From positions 62,001-126,000 of the forward strand of contig CAXUHG010000002.1 of NCBI GenBank assembly GCA_964250805.1: 64,000 nt of DNA, written 5' to 3'. Below are positions 53,027 through 61,700 of this stretch, piece after piece. Both the position numbers and the translations under genes were made by a program. The notes under the pieces were generated by a model. That model did no database searches, was not told the origin of the DNA, and saw nothing but the letters and a program-made list of their open reading frames with translations. Numbering within the stretch: the stretch's first letter is position 1; every line of letters begins with the position of its first letter. The stretch comes from JBBQVS01 sp964250805 (GTDB lineage Bacteria > Chloroflexota > Ktedonobacteria > Ktedonobacterales > Ktedonobacteraceae).

Positions 53027-55048
53027 ATGTTTAAGAAAATTTTGATCGCTAATCGAGGCGAGATCGCGGTTCGCATCATGGCGACCTGCCGTGAAATGGG
53101 TATCCGCACCGTCGCGGTCTACTCGGATGTTGATCGCAACGCTCGCCATGTACGCTTCGCCGATGAAGCGTATTTCATTGGTCCAGCACCAGCCACTCAA
53201 AGTTATCTACGGATAGAAACCATTCTCGCAGTTGCTAAACAAAGTGGCGCGGAGGCAATTCATCCCGGCTACGGCTTTCTCTCAGAAAATGCAGACTTCG
53301 TGGAGGCATGTGAGCAGGCGGGCATCGTCTTTATCGGACCATCAGCGCAGGCAATGCGAGCAATGGGTGGTAAGATTTCGGCGAAGCAGATCGCACGCTC
53401 CGTAGACGCCCCAACTGTGCCCGGCTACGCAGGTGAAAGTCAAGACGAAACAGTTTTGTTCGATGAGGCGCAGCGTATCGGCTTTCCATTGTTAATTAAG
53501 GCATCGGCAGGTGGTGGCGGCAAAGGTATGCGCGAGGTACATTCCGCTAATGACTTCGTAGAACAGCTTGCGGGAGCTAAACGTGAAGCACTCGCCTCGT
53601 TCGGCGATGACACCGTTTTTCTTGAGCGATTGATTCAGCAGCCGCGTCATATCGAGATACAGATACTTGGCGACGCGCATGGCAGTATGATTCATCTTGG
53701 TGAGCGCGAGTGCTCTATCCAACGTCGCCATCAGAAGATCGTCGAAGAAAGCCCATCAATAGCACTAACACCTGCATTACGTGCCGAAATGGGAGTAACT
53801 GCCGTTCGTATCGCACAGGCGGCAGGCTATGTCAACGCGGGTACTATGGAGTTCATTTTCGATAGCGACAATCACTATTATTTTCTGGAAATGAACACAC
53901 GTTTGCAAGTGGAACATCCCGTGACCGAACTGGTCACAGGGATTGACCTCGTGCGTCATCAATTGTTGATTGCAACAGGTGAGCCGCTCGCATTGATTCA
54001 GGAGCAGGTACAGCAACGAGGGCATGCCATCGAGGTTCGTATCTATGCCGAGGATGCCGAACACGGCTTTTTGCCCTCAACCGGAACGATTGATTCTTTT
54101 CAAGAGCCAGCAGGTCCAGGTGTGCGCGTGGATAGCGGTGTCGAGGATGGCGACGAAATTCCACAGTTCTATGATCCAATGATCGCTAAACTGATTGTAT
54201 ACGGAGAGAACCGCGATGCGGCTATCGTCCGTCTACAACGCTCATTGGAGCAAAGTGCTATCTTTGGCGTTACCACAAACATTCCACTACTTTCCGCAAT
54301 CGCCAAGCATTACGCGTTTCGTGAAGGCTCAACGCACACAAGCTTTTTACAAGAACATCACTTACTTGACCCTGTTATCGAAAGACAGCCGCCACAAAAC
54401 GCGCTCATAGCGGCGGCTATCTATGATACGGCGCAAGAAATTCAGCGTCTAAGTCCTCACAACGGTACAACTCCTTCACAGACACCCGCCGTAAGTCCTT
54501 GGCAAACATTAGGTCCTTGGCGTCTGACAGGAGAAGCGCGAACTATGGTGTATGCGTATCAAGGGCAAACGCATAATATCGCACTTACATCAGCTTTTAT
54601 AGAGAACGCCTGGAATGTATCCGTTGATGGGCAAACGCTGGGAACTATCGCGTATGCAATGGGAAACGAGAGTTTATTACTGCTTAAACAAGATAAGACG
54701 CAAGTGCGTGTCTACGTCTATGCTACATCCAGTGAGACACAAGTTATGCTCAATGGTGTTCTCTATCGCCTGGAACGTAGAGAGCCACCAGATGTCGATG
54801 CAACGGCACATGGAAGTGTCAATGTAGAGCGTTCGCAGAAGACACTCGTTGCACCGATGGCTGGAACGATTGTCAAAGTACAGGTACATGATGGTGATAC
54901 AGTTGAGGCGCAACAGGTGCTAGTGATTTTGAGCGCGATGAAGATGGAACATGCAATCACAACACCGCGCAACGGTAAGGTACGCCATGTGTACTATCAA
55001 GAGGGAGCAGTCGTCAAAGGTGGTGCAGTGATCGTAGAGTTAGAATAA
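53027..55048 (+). CDS. mccA: Methylcrotonyl-CoA carboxylase biotin carboxylase/carrier (alpha) subunit
   Basis: A 673-residue protein. Biotin carboxylase (~1-450): ILIANRGEIAVRI, KASAGGGGKGMREV (ATP grasp), EMNTRLQVEHPVTE and RIYAED. A linker/BT domain (~490-590) precedes the carrier domain (~600-673) with the biotinyl lysine in SAMKME. It starts 7 bases after the hydratase stop. With MccB it carboxylates methylcrotonyl-CoA. A weak ribosome site suggests coupling. Confidence 0.95.
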   Translation: MFKKILIANRGEIAVRIMATCREMGIRTVAVYSDVDRNARHVRFADEAYFIGPAPATQSYLRIETILAVAKQSGAEAIHPGYGFLSENADFVEACEQAGIVFIGPSAQAMRAMGGKISAKQIARSVDAPTVPGYAGESQDETVLFDEAQRIGFPLLIKASAGGGGKGMREVHSANDFVEQLAGAKREALASFGDDTVFLERLIQQPRHIEIQILGDAHGSMIHLGERECSIQRRHQKIVEESPSIALTPALRAEMGVTAVRIAQAAGYVNAGTMEFIFDSDNHYYFLEMNTRLQVEHPVTELVTGIDLVRHQLLIATGEPLALIQEQVQQRGHAIEVRIYAEDAEHGFLPSTGTIDSFQEPAGPGVRVDSGVEDGDEIPQFYDPMIAKLIVYGENRDAAIVRLQRSLEQSAIFGVTTNIPLLSAIAKHYAFREGSTHTSFLQEHHLLDPVIERQPPQNALIAAAIYDTAQEIQRLSPHNGTTPSQTPAVSPWQTLGPWRLTGEARTMVYAYQGQTHNIALTSAFIENAWNVSVDGQTLGTIAYAMGNESLLLLKQDKTQVRVYVYATSSETQVMLNGVLYRLERREPPDVDATAHGSVNVERSQKTLVAPMAGTIVKVQVHDGDTVEAQQVLVILSAMKMEHAITTPRNGKVRHVYYQEGAVVKGGAVIVELE

Positions 55049-55058
55049 CAATGGTGGG

Positions 55059-55225
55059 AACGGATGGGCGACCACGAGGGTCAATACAATTCAAATACGT
55101 GTAGGGGGAAATAGGACGGGCGACCATGAGGGTCGTACCCTACTATACGACGATTGGACGCACTATGCGCGTGAGGTATAGTAGGGACTCGCCCCTTGTG
55201 GGCGTCAGTCCTGCTCCCCGTCCTT
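55059..55225. repeat. MITE-like palindromic repeat region
   Basis: GGGCGACCAYGAGGGTC occurs twice (55066-55082 and 55118-55134). From about 55103 to 55225 the sequence folds as an imperfect inverted repeat: CCCTACTATAC (55138-55148) pairs with GTATAGTAGGG (55176-55186) and the outer parts pair partly. This GTAGGG-GCGACC style palindrome resembles dispersed intergenic repeats in Chloroflexota. It separates mccA from the next gene. Confidence 0.6.
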
Positions 55226-55256
55226 TATGATGTACCAGTAAGAGAGGTATAGAGAG

Positions 55257-56165
55257 ATGCAACTAGGATTCGTCGGCATTGGCGTCATGGGGCGTCCAAT
55301 GACACTGAACCTGCTCAAAGCAGGGCATGAGGTAACTATTTTTGCGCGACACCCCGACAAGCCAGAGGTACAAGAGGTTATTCAAGCGGGCGCGAAGCTT
55401 GCGCCGTCAGCACGTGCCGTTGCCATAGCCTCAGAGATCGTAATTACGATGGTGCCAAATTCGATGCAGGTTGAGGAGGTTGTTGCAGGCACACACGGTA
55501 TTCTCGAAGGCGCACGTAAGGGACTGATTATTATCGACATGAGTACCATTGCGCCCACGATGAGCCGCAAACTCGCTGAACAAGCCGCACAGAAAGGCGT
55601 AGAGTTCCTCGACGCACCCGTTAGCGGTGGCTCTCAGGGAGCGGTCAACGGCACACTCACAATCATGGTTGGAGGCGAACAAGAGGCTTTTGAAAAGGCG
55701 CGACCTGTGCTAGAAAACATGGGCAAGAAAGAGAATATCTTTCACGTCGGCACCGTCGGCTCTGGTGAAGTAGTCAAAATTATCAACAATCTTCTGTGCG
55801 GCACCATCGCCGCCTCTGTCTCAGAAGCCCTTGTGCTAGGCGTCAAGTCGGGAGCTGATGTCGAAACGATGGCGAAGGTCATCGGCGTCAGCAGCGGCGC
55901 TAACTGGCAGCTTGCGAACCAGTTTCCGCTACGAGCCTTCAACGGCAGCTTTCAACCCGGCTTCATGACGGACCTGCTGCATAAAGACCTAGGATTAGCC
56001 CTTGACCTCGCCTCTGAGAATGTGACGCCACTGGCGATGACCGCAATCGCTCGTCAAATGTATGAGCAGACGCGAGCAGCGGGGTATGGGCGAGAGGATT
56101 ATACAGCATTGTTGAAGGTACTAGAACAGAATGCAGGTATTGAGGTTAGAACGAAACAGGAATAG
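55257..56165 (+). CDS. 3-hydroxyisobutyrate dehydrogenase / tartronate semialdehyde reductase family protein
   Basis: A 302-residue beta-hydroxyacid dehydrogenase. It begins GFVGIGVMGRPMTLNLLKAGHEVTIFARHP (NAD(P) site), has the substrate motif DAPVSGGSQGAVNGTLTIMVGG and catalytic Lys in GSGEVVKIINNLL. The Arg/His-free loop after the nucleotide strand does not settle NAD versus NADP. Next to the leucine operon it could act in valine catabolism as 3-hydroxyisobutyrate dehydrogenase, but GarR-type activity cannot be excluded. GAGAGG lies upstream. Confidence 0.92.
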   Translation: MQLGFVGIGVMGRPMTLNLLKAGHEVTIFARHPDKPEVQEVIQAGAKLAPSARAVAIASEIVITMVPNSMQVEEVVAGTHGILEGARKGLIIIDMSTIAPTMSRKLAEQAAQKGVEFLDAPVSGGSQGAVNGTLTIMVGGEQEAFEKARPVLENMGKKENIFHVGTVGSGEVVKIINNLLCGTIAASVSEALVLGVKSGADVETMAKVIGVSSGANWQLANQFPLRAFNGSFQPGFMTDLLHKDLGLALDLASENVTPLAMTAIARQMYEQTRAAGYGREDYTALLKVLEQNAGIEVRTKQE

Positions 56166-56265
56166 ATGTAAATTTTAGAACTATAGGCATGCAAAAAGAA
56201 TGCCTCTCTTGAGGAGACTTTGTATTCTGTGAGGAGATTTTGGCAAAACATGGGGCAGACAGAAA

Positions 56266-56919
56266 TTACGTAGAGCGTTTACGAGCATATTGTCGGCGCA
56301 TCTTGTCACGGCTCCCACATGCATCCATGCTGCACCAACGACGATTGCCAGTTTTGCTCCTATCAAGAAAGAGCCATCCACACCCAGGGCATTCCTTGAC
56401 TCTCTTCCATTCCTCAGAAGAGGTCAAGAGTTCGATTGCAGAGTGCGCCACAGGCCACAGGAGCACTCTAAGGTTTTCGCCGTATTGCTCTTCCATTCCC
56501 CATTCCCATAAAAATTCGTGCATTGTAGGGAAGAGGGATGCATGTATCATTGCCTCAACAAAGACGCTTTGGATCATATCCAGATCGCTCGTGTGAGGCT
56601 CCCTCGCATGTGCGACCGCCGAAAAGACATGGTAGATAGCCTCTCTCAGCGTGAGAACACGCTCGAATATCTTCATCGCCTCCAGCGAATGCACATCTGC
56701 GGCGCGGAGCAGATACTGCTCCTGCTCTTCTGTGAGCATCCCTATGGAGCGATACCACATCACTACATCAGGATATGCCGTGAGTGAATCGTAGGCAGAA
56801 CGACCCCAACGTGGGTGCGCCGTATTCACTAGCCCCAAGCACAGCCCCCCCTCTAACGCAAACGAGTTGAGCATTTCTTGGGAGAGATGCTGTTCACTTG
56901 GGAGACGCCATTGAGTCAT
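56266..56919 (-). CDS. CGNR zinc-finger transcriptional regulator
   Basis: A 217-residue protein with an N-terminal ABATE-type helical domain and a C-terminal CGNR zinc finger: CPGCGWLFLDRSKTGNRRWCSMDACGSRDKMRR, four Cys and the basic recognition helix (positions ~175-210). Such proteins bind DNA at specific sites. AAAGGA lies upstream. Divergent to the DUF4331 gene, with AGGTAAGAA repeats in the shared promoter region, it likely controls that gene and itself. Confidence 0.92.
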   Translation of the reverse strand: MTQWRLPSEQHLSQEMLNSFALEGGLCLGLVNTAHPRWGRSAYDSLTAYPDVVMWYRSIGMLTEEQEQYLLRAADVHSLEAMKIFERVLTLREAIYHVFSAVAHAREPHTSDLDMIQSVFVEAMIHASLFPTMHEFLWEWGMEEQYGENLRVLLWPVAHSAIELLTSSEEWKRVKECPGCGWLFLDRSKTGNRRWCSMDACGSRDKMRRQYARKRST

Positions 56920-56940
56920 GAAAAATTCCTTTCAGGTATT

Positions 56941-57020
56941 TTCTTACCAGCTTATATACTTGACAGGTAAGAATTCTGTATGGTATATTCTTACCTGTAA
57001 TGTATTTTAGCAGGTAAGAA
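56941..57020. promoter_or_regulatory. Operator array between the CGNR and DUF4331 genes
   Basis: Four copies of the AGGTAAGAA unit: TTCTTACC (56941-56948), ACAGGTAAGAAT (56963-56974), ATTCTTACCTGT (56987-56998) and CAGGTAAGAA (57011-57020). The middle two form a perfect 12-bp inverted repeat. They straddle a promoter with TTGACA (56960-56965) and TATATT (56984-56989), 18-base spacer, reading toward the DUF4331 gene. Confidence 0.75.
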
Positions 57021-57082
57021 AATGGCTTGTCAATAAGAACATTTACCTTCTAGAAACTGAAGTTGAGAAGAAAGGAAATCGT

Positions 57083-58156
57083 ATGTCACATCACCTTGAT
57101 ACTCCTACTGCACGCGAGGATGGTCGCGTTGATTTGTGTGATCTTTATGTGTTTGATGGAGCTGATTCCAACACAACAGTCCTTATTCTGACTGTGAATC
57201 CTGATGCAGGTAAAACATCGCCGACCACCTTCCATCCCGACGTGGTGTATGAGTTGAAGATTGATAGCAATGGAGACGCGATTGAAGAGGTAAGTTACCG
57301 CTTTCGCTTCGCTGAACCAGATGCCAACGGAGAGCAGTTGTTCACCGTCTTTCGTGCGGAAGGGGAGGACGCGCAATCGGGCACGGAGGGAGAGCAGATG
57401 GCCCAGGGACAGACCAACCAGCAGACCCTGCTCAGTGGAGGAGGCCGTGTCTGGGCGGGTCTGCGAGCAGATGCATTCTACGCTGACGGAGTTGCAGCGC
57501 AAGTATTTCTGCAAGCAGCCCTTACACAACAAGCCTATCTTCCACAGGTGTTTGAGCAGGGCTTCAATGTGTTTGAGGGACGCAATGTGACAAGTATTGT
57601 GTTGGAAGTCCCAACCGACGTGCTCGGTCAGGGAGTCATTGGCGTCTGGGCGACAACATCCATGCATGGACACGGCCTCTCCGTCCAGATTGAGCGTATC
57701 GGACTTCCTCTCATCCAACCCTTCTTGAACATTGACGACGAGCGGAGTGAAGCGCACAACAAGCGTCAGCCGCGCGAAGATATATATGTTAGCCGTTCTC
57801 GTATTGCTGATATCGTCACGCAGGTCTCACGCCTTACGGGAACGACAGAGCATCCCGAAGCGTATGGTCAAGCGGTGGCTGATTTACTGACTCCTGATAT
57901 CCTATCTTATCGTCTTGGAACGTCAGCGAGCTTCAGTTTCGCAACACATAACGGGCGGCGTTTAACGGACGATGTAACCGATGTGGTACTCAGCCTTATC
58001 ACCAATAGCCCTGTTTCTGATCATGTCAACTACGATGGGCGCATCCAAACGCACTTCCCGTATATGGCTGTACCACAGACGGTTCCAGAGGACGAGCCGA
58101 CAGTACTCGCACGAGCACAAGCACAGGGACAAACATTACTACAATCACTCGGATAA
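57083..58156 (+). CDS. DUF4331 family protein
   Basis: A 357-residue DUF4331 protein. It starts SHHLDTPTAREDGRVDLCDLYVFDG and has LTVNPDAG, VYELKIDSNGDAIEEVSYRFRF, plus RMxG-like VWATTSMHGHGL and IERIGLPLIQPFLN regions characteristic of the family. Function is unknown; no signal peptide is seen, so it is likely cytoplasmic. AAAGGA lies upstream. It is controlled by a promoter buried in CGNR-type operator repeats. Confidence 0.88.
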   Translation: MSHHLDTPTAREDGRVDLCDLYVFDGADSNTTVLILTVNPDAGKTSPTTFHPDVVYELKIDSNGDAIEEVSYRFRFAEPDANGEQLFTVFRAEGEDAQSGTEGEQMAQGQTNQQTLLSGGGRVWAGLRADAFYADGVAAQVFLQAALTQQAYLPQVFEQGFNVFEGRNVTSIVLEVPTDVLGQGVIGVWATTSMHGHGLSVQIERIGLPLIQPFLNIDDERSEAHNKRQPREDIYVSRSRIADIVTQVSRLTGTTEHPEAYGQAVADLLTPDILSYRLGTSASFSFATHNGRRLTDDVTDVVLSLITNSPVSDHVNYDGRIQTHFPYMAVPQTVPEDEPTVLARAQAQGQTLLQSLG

Positions 58157-58264
58157 TATGTCGTTTGTACAGAGTAGGCGGAGGAGGCTTCTTACAGTCG
58201 CTCTTTCGCCTGATATCGCATAAATTCTAATAGCTCATTGTTTGACTAAATGGTAGAGGGTGGA

Positions 58265-59752
58265 ATGACTTATCCTACACAAGAAGCACGTCGTCAAGGG
58301 CTTGCCCTTCTGCTTCTTTCTATCGCACAATTTATGGTTGTGCTCGATTTCTCGATTATCAATGTCGCATTACCATCGATACAGAAGGACCTTGGCTTTT
58401 CGACGCAGAGTTTACAATGGGTGGTCAGCGCATACGCGCTGACATTAGGTGGCTTGCTGCTGCTTGGTGGGCGGCTCGCTGATCTTTATGGGCAACGTCG
58501 TCTCTTTAGCATAGGGGTAATCCTTTTCTCGTTCGCTTCGCTTGCAGGTGGACTTGCCTCGTCAGGCACCTTTTTGATACTAGCGCGAGTAATACAGGGA
58601 ATTGGTGCGGCACTTCTTGCTCCCTCTGCTCTCTCGCTGGTTGCCACGACGTTTGCTGAAGGTGAGCCACGGAATAAAGCATTCGGACTCGTGAATGCAG
58701 TCGCATCGGCGGCCTTCGCTGCTGGAGCGATCTTGGGTGGGCTGCTCACGGCAGGTCTAGGATGGCACTGGGTGATGTTTGTCAATGTGCCGCTCGGAGT
58801 TGCTACAATGATTCTGACACCGTTTGTCCTTCAGAAGAGTCGAGTGCAGAGAGAGCAACAACATATTGATGTCCTGGGAACACTTACCGTCACAGGCGGT
58901 CTTGTTGCACTTGTCTATGCACTATCTCAAGGTAACGATGTTGGTTGGCTCTCGCTTCAAACGCTGGGAGTCTTTGCGCTTGCCGCCGTGTTGCTTGTGA
59001 CCTTTATAATGATTGAGAGACGATCTTCGTCTCCATTAGTCCGGCTTGGAATCTTTCGCCAGCAGAACGTTGCAGGGGCAAATATAGTGAATGCACTCGT
59101 CATCGGTTCCTTTGACACAGTAGTATTTATTCTCACACTATACATGCAACGTGTCCTTGACTACTCAGCGTTAGAGACAGGGCTTGCGTTTGTACCGATG
59201 GCACTCCTCCTGCTGATCACGTCAAATATCGTAGCACAAATAGCGATGCGCGTTGGTATCAGACGCCTGCTTATTGGTGGAGTAACAGGTTTCGTCGTTG
59301 GTTTGCTCTTGCTGACAGGATTGACCGCTCATGGAACGTATATACATAGCCTGCTACTGGGGATCATTGTTGTCTCACTTGGCACCGGTACAACCTTCTC
59401 AATCATATTGATTGCAGCCACTGCTGGTGTGAGCGATTCTGAACAAGGACTGGCTTCGGCTCTGTTCAATACCACAGAACAGATCGGAGCGAGCATTGTG
59501 CTGGCACTTGCTGTTGCGGCCTCATCGGTGCAGACTACAACACTGTTTCAGCACGGTGAACAGAATAAGAAAGAGGTGTTTACGAGTGGCCTTCACTCCG
59601 CCCTTGTCGTATGTATTGTGAGTGCGCTACTGGCCTTCCTCGCAGTGTTTGTTCTGATACGGAAGAAACATACATCCACCTCTAGGGAGATGCCTAAATC
59701 CTCAGTGGATATGAAGAAGGATGTGCTGCAATCGGTACCTTATTCCAATTGA
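58265..59752 (+). CDS. MFS drug-efflux transporter, DHA2 (14-TM, EmrB/QacA) family
   Basis: A 495-residue transporter with 14 predicted helices. Motif A-like GGRLADLYGQRRLF follows helix 2; motif C-like segment GLVNAVASAAFAAGAILGGLLTAGLGWHWVMFVNVPLG is typical of DHA2. It probably exports drugs or a metabolite with protons. The ATG at 58265 has GAGGGTGG directly upstream; an in-frame ATG at 58250 overlaps that site. It is on the same strand as the DUF4331 gene, about 110 bases later. Confidence 0.92.
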   Translation: MTYPTQEARRQGLALLLLSIAQFMVVLDFSIINVALPSIQKDLGFSTQSLQWVVSAYALTLGGLLLLGGRLADLYGQRRLFSIGVILFSFASLAGGLASSGTFLILARVIQGIGAALLAPSALSLVATTFAEGEPRNKAFGLVNAVASAAFAAGAILGGLLTAGLGWHWVMFVNVPLGVATMILTPFVLQKSRVQREQQHIDVLGTLTVTGGLVALVYALSQGNDVGWLSLQTLGVFALAAVLLVTFIMIERRSSSPLVRLGIFRQQNVAGANIVNALVIGSFDTVVFILTLYMQRVLDYSALETGLAFVPMALLLLITSNIVAQIAMRVGIRRLLIGGVTGFVVGLLLLTGLTAHGTYIHSLLLGIIVVSLGTGTTFSIILIAATAGVSDSEQGLASALFNTTEQIGASIVLALAVAASSVQTTTLFQHGEQNKKEVFTSGLHSALVVCIVSALLAFLAVFVLIRKKHTSTSREMPKSSVDMKKDVLQSVPYSN

Positions 59753-59803
59753 CCTATCGTGAGTAGTACTGGTAATACCGTTTCTTAAAGAAAGAGGCTA
59801 ACA

Positions 59804-60373
59804 ATGAGCATTGAGTCCGCATTTACCCACTTTCCCTCTCTGACCACAGAACGCTTACATCTTCGTCAAATTCGTCCAACCGATGCAGAGGCATTCTTTG
59901 CGATCAAGTCTGATCGCGAGGTGATGGACTTCTATGGAGACGAAACGCATAAGACACTCGACGAAACGCACGCGCTCATCCGACAACTTCAAGACTCATA
60001 TGAGAAGCAAGAAGCACTCTTCTGGGTGATCACATATAAAGGCGAGGACACGATCATCGGTTCATGTGCGTTCATTGCTTTCAATCGGGACTTTCAGTAT
60101 GCAGAAATAGGCTATGAACTCAATCGTGTCTATTGGCGACAGGGTATTATAGCCGAAGCGATAGCTGCCATTCTGACGTATGGGTTCACCGACCTTGAGT
60201 TGCATCGTATTGAAGCAGTAACTGATCCGAGAAATACTCCCTCGAAGAATCTCTTACTCAAACTTGGCTTCACCTACGAGGGAAAGCTGCGTCAACGCTT
60301 CTTGCTGCGCGACCAGTTTTTGGATGCCCAGTACTTTGGCATACTCAAAGATGAATGGTCCACAGCAGATTAG
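59804..60373 (+). CDS. GNAT acetyltransferase (RimJ/RimL type)
   Basis: A 189-residue N-acetyltransferase: LTTERLHLRQIRPTDAEAFF, then YAEIGYELNRVYWRQGIIAEAIAAILTYGF (motif A, acetyl-CoA) and HRIEAVTDPRNTPSKNLLLKLGFTYEGKLRQ. Such proteins acetylate ribosomal protein N-termini or small molecules. AGAGG lies 6 bases before the ATG. A long terminator follows. Confidence 0.9.
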   Translation: MSIESAFTHFPSLTTERLHLRQIRPTDAEAFFAIKSDREVMDFYGDETHKTLDETHALIRQLQDSYEKQEALFWVITYKGEDTIIGSCAFIAFNRDFQYAEIGYELNRVYWRQGIIAEAIAAILTYGFTDLELHRIEAVTDPRNTPSKNLLLKLGFTYEGKLRQRFLLRDQFLDAQYFGILKDEWSTAD

Positions 60374-60425
60374 GCGAGTGTACATTTCCGCTTTTGCTCC
60401 ATTTCATCCCCAAATTTCAATAGAT

Positions 60426-60480
60426 AACACACCATAAAAAATGGGCTGGCAAATTGCCAGCCCATTTTTTATGGTGTGTT
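60426..60480. terminator. Bidirectional terminator with 26-bp perfect stem
   Basis: Arms 60426-60451 and 60455-60480 are perfect around AAT. A6 and T6 runs sit inside the arms. The stop codon of the M50 gene (60479-60481) overlaps the right arm. Confidence 0.92.
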
Positions 60481-61579
60481 AAATGATGGGCATAAGCGAA
60501 TGAGCGATGGTCATTCCCAAAACAAGCACAACGGCGAGTCCGAAGTAAACTAATCCTATCACAATACGTGTGCCTATTGGTACATCGTAGTATGCCTTCG
60601 ATTCCGGTGTGTTCGTTCTCCCACGTGACCAAAGTTGTGTCGCCGCAATGATAATGAAAAAGAGTAAAAAGATCGAGAAATTGCCCGTAAACCAGAGCCA
60701 GATTTGATAAATCAATAAGCCTGCGAAACCGAGTATCCAGATACGACGATCAATCGCAGCCAGCACACGTCCACCATCGAATGGCACAATCGGCACGAGA
60801 TTGAACAGGTTCATAAAGAAACCAAAGTAGGCGAGCGGTGCCCAGATCGTATGCGCCATTGACGATGTTTGCGCTAGTACAAGACAGATCGACGATGCGA
60901 TAGCTCCTGCAATTGGACCCGCGATACCAACCTCGGCCTCGTCTTTGGCGTTCGCTGGCATCTGCCGCATCATTACTGCGGCTCCAAGCAGTGGAATGAA
61001 GATCATGCCGCCAACGGGCATACCTTTTATCTTCATGACGATGGCGTGCCCCATCTCATGGAGAAAGAGTAACGCAACCAGTCCAAAAGCGAACTGCCAA
61101 CCAAAGAACACGGAGTACACGACGATGGAGACAGCCGCCGAAAGTAGGGCGGGTGCGAACTTAATAAAAAAGAGCAAGCCCTTGAATTTGAGCAACAAGC
61201 CACCAATAGTCACAGCGAGACTACCAAGTCCAGCCAGCCCTCTACGTTTCTTAGGAGCATCAGTGCTACCGTGTGTAGCCGCGTCGCGCTGCTCAGCACC
61301 AACGTCTGTGGTATAGCCGTTCATAAGAGTCGGGTTGCGATACTCTTGCATCTGGGGAGCATCGTTTTGTATTGACTCTTGAGTCTGAGTAGGTACGTTC
61401 CTCCCTGCATACTCATAGTAACCTGATGGTTCTGTGTATGGGTCGTAGCCCGTATAGGGATCGAGCGGTTGTACGGGTTGAGCAGAACGAGACTCTTGCT
61501 GGTAATAATTTGGATTAGCGTAGTGTGTCTCTTGAGACATATCGCTATATTCCGAAAAGTCGTTAGGATTGTGATACAC
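60479..61579 (-). CDS. Site-2 protease family (M50) membrane metalloprotease
   Basis: A 366-residue intramembrane zinc protease. The N-terminal ~120 residues are Tyr/Gln/Pro-rich and soluble. HExxH is LFLHEMGHAIVM; the second zinc motif is LFNLVPIVPFDGGRV. About six hydrophobic segments surround them. The start is GTG (61577-61579) with GAGG six bases upstream; TTG four codons earlier is an alternative. It may cleave an anti-sigma factor or another membrane regulator; no partner is adjacent. Confidence 0.88.
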   Translation of the reverse strand: MYHNPNDFSEYSDMSQETHYANPNYYQQESRSAQPVQPLDPYTGYDPYTEPSGYYEYAGRNVPTQTQESIQNDAPQMQEYRNPTLMNGYTTDVGAEQRDAATHGSTDAPKKRRGLAGLGSLAVTIGGLLLKFKGLLFFIKFAPALLSAAVSIVVYSVFFGWQFAFGLVALLFLHEMGHAIVMKIKGMPVGGMIFIPLLGAAVMMRQMPANAKDEAEVGIAGPIAGAIASSICLVLAQTSSMAHTIWAPLAYFGFFMNLFNLVPIVPFDGGRVLAAIDRRIWILGFAGLLIYQIWLWFTGNFSIFLLFFIIIAATQLWSRGRTNTPESKAYYDVPIGTRIVIGLVYFGLAVVLVLGMTIAHSLMPII

Positions 61580-61700
61580 AATGTGCCTCAATTCCGCGAA
61601 TGTGGAATGAACTTATTTTATCTTTTTTACGTATATATTATCTATACGATAAAACATACGCGGAAGTTCAGGTATTCCATCTCACTAAAAAATTGATAGG

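Noticed and set aside
55059..55225. Possible CRISPR array
   Set aside because: Only two copies of a 17-bp unit, part of a palindrome, with no regular spacer length and no cas genes.
57086..57757. 223-codon frame on the minus strand
   Set aside because: It is fully antisense to the DUF4331 gene, which has a clear promoter, ribosome site and family match.
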